The notes beneath the pieces were generated by a model, which was given only the letters and a program-made list of their open reading frames with translations, was not told where the DNA came from and ran no database searches. Below are positions 13,446 through 22,658 of a stretch of DNA of 64,000 nt, one piece after another; position 1 is the stretch's first letter; the number at the start of each line of letters is the position of its first letter. A program made the translations under genes and the position numbers. Where the stretch lies: contig JAKLMB010000015.1 in NCBI GenBank assembly GCA_022813625.1, positions 682,001-746,000 on the forward strand. Reading direction: 5' to 3'. This DNA comes from Aaosphaeria pasadenensis. Its lineage: Eukaryota; Ascomycota; Dothideomycetes; Pleosporales.

Positions 13446-14164
13446 ATGAAGCGGGAGAACGATACTCGTATGGTGAAACGGGAGAGCGACATGCAGATTC
13501 AGCTCTATCCCAAGAGAAGACGCATGGTGGTGAGTGGGCAACACGGTTGCTTCTGACCTTGGTAATGAGTTCGATTTAATGTTGAAGATAGATTGAGAGC
13601 AGCCCACCTCCATCGCAACAGCTTGTCCGTGCAGATGCAACAAGCTCTGCAGCCTTGAGGGACAACATCTACACGTCACTCTCCACTCTCATCAACCGGA
13701 ACAAAGAACTCGAGGATGGCTCAGAGGCCTCTGTGGCGGAGCTGAAGTCGAAAGACACAATCATTCGGGAGCTGAGATCGAGGGCATCATCCTATGGGAA
13801 GACCATCGCACGGCTCGAAAGTGGTTCACAAGCGTTAGAGGCGGAGTTGAAATCAAAAGAAAAAGATCTACGTAACTTGCAATACTGGCATCGATACCAG
13901 GAAACTATAATCGCGAAATTTAGGGAAGAAGCTAAGCTAGCCCGGAACGAGACTGATCGAGCAAATGCAGCTCTGGCCGCGTATGAAAAGCAGCAAAAGT
14001 CATTCTTTAGTGCCAAGGAGTTGGACTTTGTAGCGGATGGCAGCATCGTGGAGGATCTTTCACATCTGGAAGATGTAGTCAGGAAGATCAAGATCAAGGC
14101 GGAAGCTGCTACGGAGGCAGTATCACAACACAGGTCAAAAGTCTCAAGCAGCGGGCTTCAGTGA
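13446..14164 (+). CDS. Unrecognised 218-aa basic/coiled-coil protein
   Basis: Exon 1 is 13446-13529, donor GTGAGT. Exon 2 runs from about 13592 to 14164; an alternative acceptor 6 nt downstream (TTGAG) keeps the same frame. The 28-residue first exon is strongly basic (MKRENDTRMVKRESD, then PKRRRMV) and ends in a likely nuclear localisation signal. Exon 2 is almost entirely heptad-like: repeated ELKSKDTIIRELRSR / ELKSKEKDLRNLQYW, then an Ala-rich segment and a charged helix. No catalytic motif is visible. Same strand, same exon logic and similar size as the next two genes, which suggests an old family. Function unknown; a nuclear structural or chromatin-associated role is only a guess. Confidence 0.75.
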
Positions 14165-14558
14165 GCCGAACAGAGAATATGTGAGATACCGGAGCCGAAT
14201 CATAAGGAAACGGCGCCGAATGAGGTTTCAGTCACTTGGCCTGTCATTGCATTGATGGAACAGAGTTGCGGATGCAATGTCAATTGGTGATGGATTTGCT
14301 ACTCGATTACTTCCCCGGACTAAAGAATCGAAATACTTTGAGAAACAAAACGATTTGCCTTGAATGTGACGCGTAACCACTGTTGAAGGTTCCCATGTTC
14401 GAAGCACTTGCCTCCTTTACCTTCACCCCTCTGGGTGGCTCATAACACTAATCACACCTCCACTAGCCAGTAACAACCCCAACCACACAAAACCACAATC
14501 ACGTCAGAGAGCACCCACAGGCCCATATATCGGAAAATATCCTGCACGAGAACTTGTC
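14165..14558. other. Intergenic
   Basis: 394 bp between two coiled-coil genes. No open frame or repeat stands out; it presumably carries the terminator of one and promoter of the next. Confidence 0.5.
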
Positions 14559-15207
14559 ATGACGCGGATTAAGAAAGAAGAACCCGAGGAACCTCGCCGA
14601 AGCAGCAAAAGAGCTGCAGATCATCCAGCCGCTGAGCCCAAACGCAAATCAACTCGTCTCAGTGTACCCATCTCCCAACTTCCCTGCATCTCATCAGTTT
14701 CAACTGACCATACTGTAGGATGCTTTAACCGCCCAAGACCTGCTTGCTCGCGATGTTGAGCACTTGAGACAGAGGCTTGGAGAAGTGGAACGGCAGAACA
14801 ATAGGTTGAGTTCCCAGGCCTCGGACCTGCGGACCAAGCTGGATCGCTCCGAGTCTTGGAGTCGGTTCCTCTCCAATTCCAAAGACCTACTTGAGGGCAA
14901 ACTTGGCAAACTCGAGGAAGAATTGCAGACAGCAAAGGAGCCGACAGATCCCTTCGGTGGCATGTTCATACCCTATGAGCAGAAGGCGAGGCAGGAGGTC
15001 CAGAACGCAAAGGCCGAATTGGATTTCATCAAAAAGCTACTGAACACCGCGATCGAGGAACGCAAGAAGACAAAGGCCGAAAATGACCAGTCTGCGAGCA
15101 CCATACGGGATTTGCGAGCTGAGCTCAAGCGGGAGAAGGAAAAATCGAAGGCAGTCAATGCGGCTTTCGCGAAGTTCGAAGCTGCTTTCACTAACATCCA
15201 AGGATGA
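14559..15207 (+). CDS. Unrecognised 197-aa basic/coiled-coil protein
   Basis: Exon 1 is 14559-14663, intron 14664-14718 (GTACCC..TAG, 55 nt), exon 2 14719-15207, joined in phase 0. Exon 1 encodes 35 residues rich in Lys, Arg, Glu and Pro (MTRIKKEEPEEPRRSSKRAA, ending EPKRKSTRLS), a probable bipartite NLS. Exon 2 is a long coiled coil (VEHLRQRLGEVERQNNRLS, EEELQTAKE, AELKREKEKSKAVNAAFAKF). A short non-helical break, PTDPFGGMFIPY, sits mid-protein. No known domain recognised. The layout parallels the preceding and following genes: one basic exon, one short intron, one coiled-coil exon, and an Ala/Lys-rich C-terminal helix. Confidence 0.78.
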
Positions 15208-15920
15208 TTGTGCCTTGTGAAGTTCTTCGGTTCATTGTTGAACTCCATGCTGAGATGGAGACACCTAAGTAACGAGTAAGATGGGATAAAGCTCAATTGG
15301 CGCAAGGCTCATGCTGACTGCAGACTATTATGGATAGGGAATGCAACAGGTTTTATAGCTGCTGCATAGTCATGCATCTTTCCTCGGACACCAACATAAA
15401 GTTGAGGGGACATGGTCAGAAGTTGCACTCAGTCTGTATATGCCTTCATCTAGACAGTTCATCAAGCTGAAATTAAACCTAACGCAACATGTTCCTCTGA
15501 CATGCTGTGAAGCCAGGCCGACCTTGTTGACCTCGCGGACTGCTGACTTCACTCTCGAGGAGTGGTAACGATGAACCGAAAGGAGAAATACTTCATCCCA
15601 TAATGCCAACAGCGATACCCACCCGAGACAGCATGAATCACGAACTTCGTATCCAACGATTATCACATGACCAAGTATACTATCTATAAAAGGGTTTTAT
15701 CTCCAGCCTCAAACTTCAACCTAACCATCGCTTCGTGGACTTTACGCGAAGTCTGCCCGCTGGTCAAACTCACTTGAAGCTATTCAGCGGAGGCGGATTA
15801 GCGTATTTATTTCACACTATATCAGGCTCACCTCTACGTATTTGCTCCTTCACTCCCTCACTTAACTCTTGATCGATCATCTCACGACCTCTGCCAACCT
15901 TTCGGACCCACAGAAGCATC
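15208..15920. other. Intergenic with a TATA-like element
   Basis: 713 bp without a gene. TCTATAAAAG at 15683-15692 is a good TATA-like match about 230 nt upstream of the next start codon; use as a promoter is inferred from position only. Confidence 0.4.
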
Positions 15921-16942
15921 ATGTTTTCTTCGGCAAAGATCCAACCTTACCGAACGCAGCCAAAAAGAAAACATTCAGCCCAGTCCAAAAGCATGGTAGA
16001 TCCACTTATGACACCCCTCTCTGGTGAAGAGGACGACGTGGTATGGCCAAGTAAGCGAGCTCGCGCAACAGTGAGTGAAAACAGACGCCTGTCTCAAGAC
16101 TATCACTGACACAGAGAAGACTGAGAGATCGGATACATCCGTTGAACAGCATAGTCGATCCCGTGCTACAGTGAGTGAGAAACGAGGCTGGCTTTGAGAA
16201 TATTACTGATACAGCGGAGACGCTGGGGTTAGTTGCAGCTATTGATCGTTACAATCGAAACATGCGAGGCCACTTGAAAGACCTTGGTAGCGCCAAAAGT
16301 GGACTTGCGACCAGCGAGCGACATGTTTCCACCTTCACGCATGATTTGGAAATCGATTTCGTGTTTGAGGAGCGCGACATGAGCGAGCGAGAAGAGGTGA
16401 AACGGAATCTGAGTATTCAATTGGGATTGATCGAGAGGCATAAGAAAGAGGTCTTGAGAGTGACGACGGCGATAGAGAAGCTCACTCTCAACTTTCAAGG
16501 TCTGGCCGACTATCCTGTAGATTCCGCTTCTTCAGAAGATGCAGAGGAGTCAGAGGAGTCAGAGGAAGAGAAGTCACAAAGCGAGTCACTCGAAGAGAAA
16601 CTGCTCAAAGATGAGTCACAAGAAGAACATAAGGCGTCTATCACTGCAGATTCGAAATGCAAGTATGTCGACAGTTTTCAACAGACGCTAGAGCATAACG
16701 CCGACACCGAGGAATCGAAACTGAAGATGGACGCGCTTCAAGAAGCCATGCTCGAGCGACTTTTAGCTGCAAGTGAGCTGATACAGCAGCGCGACATTGA
16801 GCTCGCATCATCGAAGAAAGAGATCAATGCGCTCAGGAAAGACGTGGAACAGCAGAAGAAGAAAGCAAAAGATGCCGTGGCTGCTCTCGATCACATCAAA
16901 GGAGCAGCAATGGATGCTGCAAACATACTGCTGAAGGAATAA
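15921..16942 (+). CDS. Unrecognised 313-aa basic/acidic coiled-coil protein with duplicated exon-intron unit
   Basis: The only splicing I found that keeps one frame is exon 1 15921-16074, exon 2 16115-16174 and exon 3 16215-16942. Both introns are 40 nt with donors GTGAAA and GTGAGA and acceptors ACACAG and ATACAG. The more canonical GTGAGT donors 4 nt earlier lead to stop codons. Exon 1 is basic with PSKRARATV at its end; exon 2 repeats the theme (HSRSRATV). Exon 3 has a hydrophobic/charged helix around YNRNMRGHLKDLG, a strongly acidic Ser/Glu tract (SSEDAEESEESEEEKS) and a C-terminal coiled coil ending QQKKKAKDAVAALDHIKG. Last of the four-gene coiled-coil series. No function is assigned. 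Confidence 0.72.
16067..16214 (+). repeat. 100-bp tandem exon-intron duplication
   Basis: Two segments exactly 100 bp apart (16067-16114 and 16167-16214) both read ACAGTGAGTGA, a 30-odd-nt variable core, then CACTGACACAG or TACTGATACAG. Each covers one 40-nt intron plus its flanks; the 60-nt exon between them completes the unit. This is an internal tandem duplication that added both an exon and an intron. Confidence 0.8.
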
Positions 16943-17689
16943 GCACCGCGTCGGCTGGCTCTCTGGTGCAGATTGTCGGACATTTGCTCTCTGATCGGTA
17001 GTGCTGCTCAAGCTTACAGCCCAACACGGACTTATTTCAAACATTTCGATTTACGCCCATGAATGTCATCTATTCGGATGAACATCTCGAAAACAGAACC
17101 TAGTCAGCTCCAATGGAAAAAGCAGCAGACACGTTCTCTCGAACGAAAATGTTTATTGCAGAAGGTCAGAGTTCAGAAGACAGACGGACCACATGCCATC
17201 TAAACGGTTTCTCGCACACCACATCAATCATCATTTTCCTAGTCTACAACACCCCCCAAGCTTGTATTCCAACACGAACTTCTTCCACACATTTAGGTCT
17301 CCCTGCTCAACATGTCTTCTTCCCATGGGACCCAACACATCGAAAAGACACACATATTTGCAGAATTAAGTCACTTATGACAGCGCCAGTCGCTCTATCT
17401 GAACGGTAATTTTTTTGCGGATGGTCAGGATGAAGCCAGACGGAACATATGATATTTAGAACAGATAATCCACTAGCATCTAGGAAACAAAATTTAGCTC
17501 ATTTCTCACTTTCTAGGAAATGCTTTTCCTCGTGAATATCTACTGAATGTCTTTACCGCTGTTGAATAGGCATAACATTTACATGTACAGGCACACATAA
17601 TGCAACGCCAACAAATCCATCATAAAGAATAAGAAGTTTCATTTCATGTAATATCACACCACCCCATATCGTACAAATCTAATCTCGTC
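16943..17689. other. Intergenic, 3' flanks
   Basis: Convergent 3' ends of the coiled-coil gene (+) and the rhodopsin-like gene (-). Short frames only; no repeat or RNA gene seen. Confidence 0.5.
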
Positions 17690-19402
17690 TCACGACAAAG
17701 TCCTCTCATCCCAATCATCCTTCTCCCTCTCCCCATTCCTACTCCTCCTCCCCTCTTCATCACCCTCCCCATGAACCCTAACCACAATCTCCCTCCTAAC
17801 CGTAATCCCCATAACCCCCCGCTCCGCCACCTCACCCGCATGCACCGTACTCTTCTCCACCGACCCCCTCCTCACCTCATTGAACCTCGGCTGCGGCGGC
17901 TGCAACGTCTCCGTCATCCCCGCCGTGTTCGTGGGGAGTGGTGGGCGCAGGAGGTCGCGGTTCCACATCGCCTCTCGGACGCGGTCTATGCCGCGTTCGA
18001 TGGGGGAGCGGGAGGGCGTGAGAGGAGAGGCGATGGAAGTGTTGACGGTGTAGACGGAGGTTAGGGGGGCGAGGTCCGGTGGGGAGGGTGGGGAGTCTGG
18101 GAGTTTTGTGAATTTGCCATGGCAGGGGGAGAGGGTTGGGTTTGTGCGGGCGCTGCGGGCGCTGGATATGGTGGTCGCTGTGGTCGTTGTGTTGGTGGAG
18201 GAGAATTGGGTTCGGAAGGATGGGAGGGCAGGGAGAGGTTTGCTGCTTGTGGGTTTTGAGGCGCGGCGGGAGGTGGAGGATGTGTTGGCTGTTAAGGTTC
18301 GGGAGGTGGTGCGGGTGTAGAATGTGCCGAGTTTGGAGTTATGGAAGGAGGAGCGGAAGTACTTGAAGAGAGGGAGGGTGATGGGGACGCAGCCGGCGAC
18401 GATGCCGAGGGAGGGCTCCGGCACGGTGAAGAGGATGATGGGGGAGGCAGTCCAGGTGAGGTCGTCGAAGGAGAGGAATTCGTCGTAGATTGTACGGCAG
18501 ATGGAGATTATGCATATGCTGTTTTGTTCGAGAAGTGTCAGTAGGGGAATGATATCGAGATGCAGTGGATGGAGGGTGCATAATAAACTTACAAGAATCC
18601 AAGACCAAAAATGAAGGTCAATTTGACCTTCTTCATTGTCGTCGTCTGCAGCCGCCAGAAGGTCGGAATAGGCAGCACGACGCAGCTGAGGTCGAAGAAC
18701 AGTGCTATGATACTCGACCCGAGCCAGAACTTCTTGACGTCGAAGCACTTCCCTTTGATGGTTGGATCCCACATCTTTGCCAGCGGTACGCAGACGAAGA
18801 AGCATGGGAGAACCAGGGCAAACCATGAGATTACCAGAGCAATGAGTTGGATCTTACAAAGACGGGAGAGGGCTGTGTGAGGGAATAAGGCGATGTAGAA
18901 GTGTGTGATGGACATCTTTACGAAGATGCTGGAGGATATCAAGAGTGGAGGGATGGCGACCACGATCTGAGTGACGACAGTGAGCATTTGCACGGTACGA
19001 TCAACACCGAGACAATGTCTACGGCGATGTACGGATACAGATGGACATGCATACCTTCATATTGAGGGGCATGAGTTCTAATTGTCGTTCTAATGGAATG
19101 TCTTTCTGGTGAGCGCCCAATTCACCCTTGACGACCGCAATGATTGCAGCAATGACCAGCCCGACCACATTGGACTACAAGTATTGTCAGCTACAGAACA
19201 CTTTGACTTATACACCCCAAGAGAAGGAACAAAAGGAATTCAAAGTACATACATACGCAGCAAGCATAAGATAATCATTAGCCTGCCATCTCGTCTGTGT
19301 GATCCTCCTCGCCCATAGTCGAGCTATGATCCCCAGCGTCGCGACGACCAGCGAAAACGTATAGAGCGCCAACTGACCTTTCTGTCGTGCTGTTCCGATC
19401 AT
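17690..19402 (-). CDS. Fungal rhodopsin-like seven-helix integral membrane protein
   Basis: Four exons on the minus strand, 19402-19253, 19174-19055, 18966-18593 and 18518-17690, join in phase to 490 aa. Seven hydrophobic helices are visible in order, with centres near residues 20, 52, 95, 135, 170, 205 and 245: LYTFSLVVATLGIIARLW, then NVVGLVIAAIIAVV, IVVAIPPLLISSSIFV, IQLIALVISWFALVLP, IIALFFDLSCVVLPI, LTFIFGLGFFICII and GIVAGCVPITLPLF. This is the fungal rhodopsin-like (SAT4/PTH11-related) fold. There is no CFEM domain and no retinal-binding lysine that I can identify, so it is not a light-driven pump. The last 200 residues are a Ser/Thr/Pro-rich cytoplasmic tail ending in acidic/basic patches. 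A role in surface sensing or membrane trafficking is inferred from the family. Confidence 0.88.
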
Positions 19403-20890
19403 GATAGTATCACATGGGGCTTGAAGTCAAACAGAACTTGAGTCAACAACAAGCAAAGACAATCATAAAAAACGAACGGAGTTCAGGTAAAAACCTCAAG
19501 AACGAGAGTGCGAGTGCGAGACAAGCACCGTATAAACAACATGACATGACATCGAATATGCCTGCCTGCCACCCACAGTGTGCGCGAGCGCCCACCCTGT
19601 TGGATTGATTTCACAAAGGCAATGGAAAGGGTGCTATCTATGGATAAGCATGCCAAAAAAGTCCGTCGAGCAAAATGCATGTCTGCGTGGTACTGTTACT
19701 GATGGCGTGCCACCACCATGACCTAGGTGACGTATTCCGCTTCATGCCCTCTCAAGATGCATGTGTGGGAGGACAATTGTCCCATGCGGAGTGATAAAAA
19801 AAGTCGATTTGGAAGAACGGAGTTTCTAGATCATGGATGTCCTGCGGGCATTTCTTTGGTCTCTCTGGCTTTTGATTTCGCATAGAGTGCTGTGGATAAT
19901 GGGTGCCTGGTGTGTACGCGTTGGGGGAAAAGCCTCCCCGGACTTCGTGGGCGAGTCAGCATGCTGTAATCCCACCGCCGACGTTTCAGCCCTAACTCCA
20001 CACCTGCTCGATTATGGCGGTAGTTGAGCAGGCGAGTGATTGTAAAACGTGATAACGCAAACCTGAGGGTGCGCGCCATGTTCGGCGTGGAATGGCCCAT
20101 GGGTCGAGATGCTTAGAGGCGTACGGTGGTAGGTCTGTTCGGAGTCCATAGCAATGTGATGGGAATTGAGATGGTACATACATGGATCAATCCATTGTAA
20201 TGCACAACACAAACGAAATACAATCGTATCATCGCAAGACGAGTTCCGCAGCGCTCTATAGCAAAAGACAATGTTGATGTGCCCACCAAAACAAACAATA
20301 GGATCCCATCTCGATCTACAATGATCTTAAAACAGATACACCCAACCACACCACCCTCAATCGCATAACAACATAGATGAGAACCCTGCATCTCTCCATC
20401 CCATCTTCCAACTCAATCACGCCTGTATGCACGGTCGGACTTCGTCAAACGCACCCGCGGGCATACAAACAACCCTCGCGCATATATCTTCCGCACGAAT
20501 GCCTTTCGGGCGAGAGACAAGCTCGCTTCCTGCGACTCGCTATTTGAACAATTTTCCGCCCCCATATATGTAGATCATCGTCGTAGTGCGTCTTGCTAAG
20601 CCCATGTGTTCAAAGAATGGCCCCGTTTGTGAGGCCGAATGAATGGACGAACGAATGAGCGAGTGGACGCAGGGTACACTACTTACTGGAAATATGGCAT
20701 ACAATGATTGATCATTCTAAGCTACGGCTGCGGCTGCGCCATCCACGATCTCCCTATGCCGTCCCACCTCCCGTTCCGTTGCGTAGCGAGACGCCTTCCT
20801 TCCATAGTGTAGATCGAACGAACGAACGAACGGGTTCAGGGTCCTCGCATCGTATTTGACGGTGCGCATTCTTGATTAGAGGAATAACTA
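19403..20890. other. Intergenic, promoter side of the rhodopsin-like gene
   Basis: About 1.5 kb with no supported gene. It includes a short GAAC tetranucleotide run (20817-20833). Small opposing frames near 19830-20390 lack homology I can recognise. Confidence 0.5.
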
Positions 20891-21070
20891 CAGAGGGTTG
20901 GCACGTCGGGCTGGCCACCTGCTAACTTCATGTATGTTCTATACCGAAAGTGTCTATATAAGAGTGTACTGTAGCCAGTAAACTATCTTAATGGTCGCGA
21001 CAAACCTCGCGAAGGCACTGCTTGGACATAAAATACTAGCATGGGCCCAGCCCGACGTGCGAACCCTCTG
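20891..21070 (+). mobile_element. TIR element copy 1 (MITE-like, 180 bp)
   Basis: Left end CAGAGGGTTGGCACGTCGGG and right end, read in reverse complement, CAGAGGGTTCGCACGTCGGG form near-perfect terminal inverted repeats of about 27 bp. The element is flanked by TA on both sides (20889-20890, 21071-21072), as for Tc1/mariner-type insertion. It is too short to encode a transposase, so it is non-autonomous. The interior carries the recurring core GTACTGTAGCCAGTAAAC. Confidence 0.9.
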
Positions 21071-21559
21071 TACATAAAGTGGTTACTAAAACGACGCACC
21101 ACAATATCTTATTTTGTCTTTCCCTATGCCCTCTTAGTAACACCGGCAAGTTAGCATACTGGATGTGCTTTGCGAGAGGTTGGGCAGTTGGCAGCATGGT
21201 GCAGCTTTGGTTACAGTTGATTCCTTCTCTACAGGAATAATGAGCGGCTCGTGGCTGGGTTGGTGGACATGTAGGCTGAGACTTTCCTACTCCTCTCAGA
21301 CGGGATACAGTGTATCAATAGCCGAGAAGACAAGCTCAAGTTTATTCTACAAACACGCAAGTATGCAAGAGTCCGAGGAAGAAGTATCGCAGCATGCCTT
21401 TCTCATGAATTGAGCTTTTTGTCACTGCACCACATCATGCAAGGAATCAATTGAGCCGAGCATACCTTTGACCTTTGAACAGAAGCACTACTCATTCGTT
21501 TCGTTGCGCTCGGATCAAAGCTGGCTTACCTTTCCACCTCAATCCATCTCTTCTTCCAT

Positions 21560-21981
21560 AATGTTCAGCTTCTCCTTGTGGCCTTGATTTACCCACATTC
21601 GCCCTGAATTTGGCTCCCTCAGTCGGTACACTCAAATGTACGTACTGTTCCATGCAAGTGGTTCATGTGGCAGACCAGGTAACGAAATGTTTGAACACTT
21701 GAAAATTCCAGAAAACTACTGACATCCACGTTTTCGTCCAGTAGATACTGCACCATTTCGACATTCTTCTGCCGAATCGCTTCGCAGAGTGATGAGAATA
21801 ACCATGTTGGACGCGGTTCTATTCCTCCCGCAGGTGCTTCCTTTCGGTTGTGGAGAAGCTGCTCGACCTATTCTTTGACGGCATTGAGATCATTGTTACA
21901 AGCAGCCTGATAGCATAGCGCCACTTGTTCAGGCCTGAAATACTGCGGACGATTGGTTTCAATGAGTGCAGAGGATTGCAT
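21560..21981 (-). pseudogene. Ankyrin-type gene relic
   Basis: Reading the minus strand from an ATG at 21981 gives a convincing frame, with pieces such as RPEQVALCYQAACNNDLNAV and LCEAIRQKNVEMVQYLLDEN. The second is a clear ankyrin-repeat helix pair (AIRQKNVEMVQYLLDEN fits the A-hx-G-hxxhVxhLL pattern). A TAG stop interrupts the frame after about 36 codons (position near 21872), and the frame runs into further stops beyond about 21640. No spliced solution was apparent. It sits between two inverted TIR elements, so it may have been damaged by or carried with them. Confidence 0.6.
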
Positions 21982-22120
21982 ATTACATATCAGCTGTGTC
22001 GCGGAGGATGAAGTATATGGTGAAGAGAGGTACGAACTGCTTATGATATATATAGTTACTATCTGGACAAAGTGCGGGTGCGGGGGATTTTAGCTCCCGT
22101 TAATGCTGCCTTAGTGCCCT

Positions 22121-22282
22121 GCTAGTCCCTGCTGGTATCTATGTCCACAACAGTGCCTTCGCGAGGTTTGTCGCGAGCAGTTAGGATTGCTTTACTGGCT
22201 ACAGTACACTCTTAAATAGACACTTAAGGTATAGAACATACATGAAGTTAGCAGGTGGCTAGCCCGACGTGCCAGCCCTTTG
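22121..22282 (-). mobile_element. TIR element copy 2 (inverted, one end eroded)
   Basis: Reverse-complement match to copy 1. GTGCCTTCGCGAGGTTTGTC, TTTACTGGCTACAGTACAC and GAAGTTAGCAGGTGGC are shared, ending in GCCAGCCCTTTG followed by TA. The opposite end lacks the terminal CAGAGGGTT and has extra bases around CCTGCTAGTCCCTGCTGG. Its inverted orientation relative to copy 1 brackets the ankyrin relic. Confidence 0.85.
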
Positions 22283-22284
22283 TA

Positions 22285-22658
22285 GGTGCAAAGCAATCCA
22301 AAGGTATCTTTAAGACATGGGTAGATAGATGGTATCCAGTGACTATATGCATGTGTATGGTAGTAGGAATGTATGGAGTAATGTTGATTATTATATATCT
22401 CCCAATCTCTCCTATTGTGAATAACGATCGAAGGGTAGGTAAGAAGAGAGATGTCTTCCTCGCAAGCATAAACAAAAAGGTTTCCTTTTTCCCAACCAAG
22501 AAAAGTTTTTCCAAAACAACGCCAAAGTTCGTAACCAAAAACAGATGTACTGAGAAATAATAGCCCACTAGTAGTACTACAGCGACGTTGGGCTGATGCG
22601 GGATGCTAACAATGCTCTAACGCGTAATCTAATCCATGGGTCGTTCGTTTCATTCATT
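22285..22658. other. Intergenic
   Basis: Two opposing frames of about 100 codons overlap here (22248-22568 and 22255-22560). Neither has recognisable sequence, and both run into the TIR element, so I do not call a gene. Confidence 0.5.

Noticed and set aside
16071..16170. Canonical GTGAGT donors at 16071 and 16171
   Set aside because: Using them brings in stop codons in the next exon in every combination tried with the visible acceptors.
22248..22568. Opposing ~100-codon frames
   Set aside because: Complementary frames overlap a TIR element end and show no protein-like motif.
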